Positions 55,001-57,126 of a stretch of DNA of 57,126 nt are shown in pieces. The translations under genes were made by a program, and so were the position numbers. How positions within the stretch are numbered: the first letter of the stretch is position 1; each line of letters opens with the position of its first letter. This DNA comes from Pseudoalteromonas arctica (lineage in GTDB: Bacteria > Pseudomonadota > Gammaproteobacteria > Enterobacterales > Alteromonadaceae): positions 1 through 57,126 of the forward strand of contig NZ_JABBMT010000024.1 of the NCBI RefSeq assembly GCF_012927645.1. Direction: 5' to 3'. The notes under the pieces are model-generated. The model did no database searches, had not been told where the DNA came from, and saw only the letters and a list, made by a program, of their open reading frames with translations.

Positions 55001-57126
55001 TTAGCTGATGGTACGTGGTCGGTTGATGTACCGACGCCGCTGGCAGAGGGCGCATTCCAAGTGGATGCCAGCGTGACCGATGCGGCAGGTAATACCGCCA
55101 GCGACACCGAAAATGGCGGAGTGATTGACACTCAAGCGCCAAGCTTTGATATTGATCCGCTTGCTGCAACGAACGACACCACGCCAACCATCACCGGTAG
55201 CAGTGATGAAATCGGTGGGCTTGTAAGTATCACTGTGACAGATGCAAACGGTGCGGTGCAAACTTTAACCGCGACGGTATTAGCAGATGGTACGTGGTCG
55301 GTGGATGTACCGACGCCGCTGGCAGAGGGTGCATACCAAGTGGATGCCAGCGTGACCGATGCGGCAGGTAATACCGCCAGCGACACCGAAAATGGCGGAG
55401 TGATTGACACTCAAGCGCCGACTTTTGATATTGATCTGTTATCTGATAGCAACGACACCACGCCTACCATCACCGGTAGCAGTGATGAAATCGGTGGGCT
55501 TGTAAGTATCACAGTGACAGATGCAAACGGTGCAGTGCAAACCTTAACCGCGACGGTATTAGCTGATGGCACGTGGTCGGTTGATGTACCGACGCCGCTG
55601 GCTGAAGGCGCATACCAAGTGGATGGCAGCGTCACTGATACGGCAGGTAATACCGCCAGTGACACCGAAAATGGCGGAGTGGTTGACACTCAAGCGCCGA
55701 CTTTTGATATTGATCCATTATCAGATAGCAACGACACCACGCCAACCATCACCGGTAGCAGTGATGAAATTGGTGGGCTTGTAAGTATCACTGTGACAGG
55801 TGCAAACGGTGCGGTGCAAACCTTAACCGCGACGGTATTAGCTGATGGCACGTGGTCGGTTGATGTACTGACGCCGCTGGCAGAGGGTGCATACCAAGTG
55901 GATGCCAGCGTGACCGATGCGGCAGGTAATACCGCCAGCGACACCGAAAATGGCGGAGTGATTGACACCCTTGCACCGAGCTTTGATATTGATCCGCTTG
56001 CTGCAACGAACGATACCACACCAACCATCACCGGTAGCAGTGATGAAATTGGTGGGCTTGTAAGTATCACTGTGACAGATGCAAACGGTGCGGTGCAAAC
56101 CTTAACCGCGACGGTATTAGCTGATGGCACGTGGTCGGTTGATGTACCGACGCCGTTGGCAGAGGGTACATACCAAGTGGATGCCAGCGTGACCGATGCG
56201 GCAGGTAATACCGCCAGCGACACCGAAAATGGCGGAGTGATTGACACCCTTGCGCCAAGCGTTACCATCGATGCACCCGCATTGACGAATGACAATACGC
56301 CAGTGGTAACAGGCACATCGGATCTAGCCAGCAGTGACATTGCGGTTACCTTTACGGATGCCAATGGCAGCCATACAGTGACAGTGCAAACCAATGGCAG
56401 TGGTAATTGGAGTGCCGAGGCCACGCAACCGTTAATTGATGGCGCATACACAGTGACTGCTAGTCTCACCGATGCAGCGGGTAACACAGGCAGTGCCAGT
56501 GACAACGGCGTGGTGGATACTATTGCGCCAGAGCTTACGTTTGTGCCAACGTTCTTACTAGGGCAACTAGTCTCTCTCAACGGTACTTCTGACTTACCGG
56601 CAGGCAGTACGATTACCATCACTGAAAACTTACTGGGCGGCGGTATTGGTGCCACGTATACCACCACCACGGATGCGAATGGTGACTGGACGCTTGTGGG
56701 CTTAACCATTCCACTATTAACAGTCGCCTCTGTGACTGCCAGTGCCACTGATGAAGCGGGGAATACACGCACTATTAACTCGACCGACTTTGATAGCACA
56801 CCACCGACACTGACCGTCAGCGTTGATACACTCAGCAATGACAATACCCCAGCAATAAACGGGACGACGGATGCAGGGCAAGGTGCAGCAGTGACGGTGG
56901 TTGTTACCGATAAAGATGGCAACACTGAAACACTCACCGCCACCGTGGATGCCAATGGAAACTGGGCAATTAGCCCGACAACCCCGCTGCCTGATGGCAC
57001 ATTTAGTGTCGATGTCAGTGTTCGCGACAGTGTAGGCAACGAAACCACTGACTCAATTAGTGGTGTGATTGACACCACCGCACCGAGTCTCACTGTACAA
57101 GGGGTGGGTGCTGGCAGTGATGTCAC
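52046..57126 (+). CDS. LapA/BpfA-type giant repetitive adhesin (5' part; continues past the window)
   Basis: The 1693 visible residues begin MDANQLLIIDIQGSAGIVLE, matching the N-terminal retention module of LapA-like adhesins. TAAG at residues 133-136 is the expected LapG cleavage site, between Ala134 and Ala135. A Gly/Thr linker follows, then many bacterial Ig-like domains of about 85-95 residues, each with D-x-x-x-P-T-I-x-G, a Val/Ile/Thr-rich strand, DGxWSV and a DxAGN end. The frame stays open to the last base. The C-terminal RTX and secretion signal must lie outside the window. It should be exported by the operon to its left and held in the TolC-like channel until LapG cuts it. Confidence 0.95.
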   Translation, partial: MDANQLLIIDIQGSAGIVLEDGSIRALSLGDSLTVGDVIITAENSSVMIDIKGMSLSIPANQRVKITPDLVAETTRDSSETTIFDASIDDAIASLNQPNSTDETSPSPLTEDVSDFLSALESDGDLLDTLEATAAGGNATTGSGGGTSFVELARIAEGIEPSSLSFDDSFTANNDDIFSLRDTTGGVVPETTLIGSLELNDIGLINNPQPIISGTSTNLEGQTVLITITDALGNVQTIDVVVQPDGTFTSPELESLPDGPIVVEVIATGPDGNPISDNIAADIDTTAPLVGIDTLADSALPVVVITGSVVGLVAGDDVTLTVTDSSGQVQTFVTQIDDQGNWSVTTAALAEGAYGVQANAVDEAGNQGNAQTTAIIDLTAPVIVIDAIADTNDSTPTLTGTVNGVAVGTQISITIVASDGVVQALTATVTADGNWSVGVVDTLAEGQFTVTASVADSAGNQAQDNAVGVIDLTNPVISIDQLNDSNDQQPTISGITQGLAAGSQVIVTIVDSNGQQQTVITQTNASGVWSIAVASVLAEGPYSVTATTQDTAGNTAQDTETGLIDLTAPTINLDPPANSADDTPVISGQVNGVAVGTMVTIVVTDANGVQQTLMTSVLADGGFAIEVGSALAQGSYSVTATVTDNAGNQAADTQTGIIDSSLLSVTIDVIGETNDTTPSISGTSLNAVAGDTVSVLITGFDGQTQLLTTQVDNNGDWSVTPTIALVEGGVSVTATLTDSLGNIVSDNATGIIDITAPILTIDNLDTVSDSTPIISGQTDEPAGSVVSLVVTDGVNSQNLTAIVNTDGSWSVEVPIALQNGTINVDASITDIAGNQATASDAFILNSNAPSISIDTVADGNDVTPTISGTSDAPDGTLITVVITDSNNSQTLNTTVIAGVWSVDAEGALAEGEFTVDASITVNGLTSDAQATGIIDTLAPTFDIDPLAATNDTTPTITGSSNEIGGLVSITVTDVNGAVQTLTATVLADGTWSVDVPTPLAEGAFQVDASVTDAAGNTASDTENGGVIDTQAPSFDIDPLAATNDTTPTITGSSDEIGGLVSITVTDANGAVQTLTATVLADGTWSVDVPTPLAEGAYQVDASVTDAAGNTASDTENGGVIDTQAPTFDIDLLSDSNDTTPTITGSSDEIGGLVSITVTDANGAVQTLTATVLADGTWSVDVPTPLAEGAYQVDGSVTDTAGNTASDTENGGVVDTQAPTFDIDPLSDSNDTTPTITGSSDEIGGLVSITVTGANGAVQTLTATVLADGTWSVDVLTPLAEGAYQVDASVTDAAGNTASDTENGGVIDTLAPSFDIDPLAATNDTTPTITGSSDEIGGLVSITVTDANGAVQTLTATVLADGTWSVDVPTPLAEGTYQVDASVTDAAGNTASDTENGGVIDTLAPSVTIDAPALTNDNTPVVTGTSDLASSDIAVTFTDANGSHTVTVQTNGSGNWSAEATQPLIDGAYTVTASLTDAAGNTGSASDNGVVDTIAPELTFVPTFLLGQLVSLNGTSDLPAGSTITITENLLGGGIGATYTTTTDANGDWTLVGLTIPLLTVASVTASATDEAGNTRTINSTDFDSTPPTLTVSVDTLSNDNTPAINGTTDAGQGAAVTVVVTDKDGNTETLTATVDANGNWAISPTTPLPDGTFSVDVSVRDSVGNETTDSISGVIDTTAPSLTVQGVGAGSDV
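54869..56263 (+). repeat. five near-identical 279-bp tandem repeats in the adhesin
   Basis: Units start at 54869, 55148, 55427, 55706 and 55985, each 279 bp (93 residues), beginning with FDIDPL or FDIDLL. DNA identity between units is very high, with few substitutions, while the flanking Ig-like domains share only the pattern. This suggests recent duplication or gene conversion. Confidence 0.92.

Noticed and set aside
54869..56263. Transposon or IS copies.
   Set aside because: The 279-bp units stay in frame within one protein and encode Ig-like domains.
55690..57126. Long open frame on the minus strand opposite the adhesin, with several more at 52333-55689.
   Set aside because: They mirror the codon pattern of the Ig-like repeats on the plus strand, have repetitive Val/Ser/Pro-rich content and no ribosome sites; the plus-strand frame is continuous from 52046.

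Overview
The window is a stretch of a Gammaproteobacterial chromosome. Gene order (bamD-rluD-pgeF-clpB, ffh-ypjD-corB, rpsP-rimM-trmD-rplS), the ANDDNYSLAA tmRNA tag, polar-flagellum genes of the MotY/FlgT/FlgP type and low-to-moderate GC all point to a marine Alteromonadales bacterium, most likely Pseudoalteromonas or a close relative. The genus is an inference; no search was run.

Layout. 1-28077 is core chromosome: outer-membrane assembly (bamD), pseudouridine synthase rluD, pgeF, the ClpB disaggregase with a heat-shock-type promoter, an Aer-like receptor, gshA, a lipoprotein with a transglycosylase-like motif, an MscS channel, corB/ypjD, ffh, the rpsP-rimM-trmD-rplS operon, and an aromatic amino acid block. 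That block holds tyrA and pheA facing each other, pheA with a Phe-rich leader peptide and attenuator, tyrA and an aromatic amino acid permease each with a TyrR-like box. A GGDEF/EAL protein, an EamA transporter, motY, rnt and ssrA (tmRNA) follow.

28071-37135 is a compact integrated element of about 9.1 kb inserted in the 3' end of ssrA. It carries a P4-type integrase, AlpA, a TOPRIM plus DUF927-like primase/helicase, a serine recombinase, several unknown small proteins and an HNH-like zinc protein. It has no capsid, terminase or conjugation genes, so it looks like a P4/PICI-type satellite or an integrative replicon. Between the recombinase and the HNH gene lies a 700-bp non-coding region with 8-bp TTCCCACT repeats arranged as two mirrored arms. 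This is the best candidate for its replication origin and the most unusual signal in the window.

37191-41743 returns to chromosome: an Lpd-like flavoprotein, a peroxiredoxin-glutaredoxin fusion divergent from oxyR (a peroxide-defence module), and flgT, with flgP divergent from flgT. A nested pair of MITE-like elements (42361-42677) separates flgP from the last block.

42835-57126 is a complete Lap-type adhesion system: LapG protease, LapD c-di-GMP receptor, a LuxR-type regulator with a pseudo-receiver, the LapC/LapB type I secretion pair, a TolC-OmpA fusion as outer-membrane component, and, divergently, the start of a giant repetitive adhesin with a TAAG LapG cleavage site. The adhesin runs off the window end. 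Low c-di-GMP should free LapG to clip the adhesin; high c-di-GMP should hold LapG on LapD and keep the adhesin on the surface.
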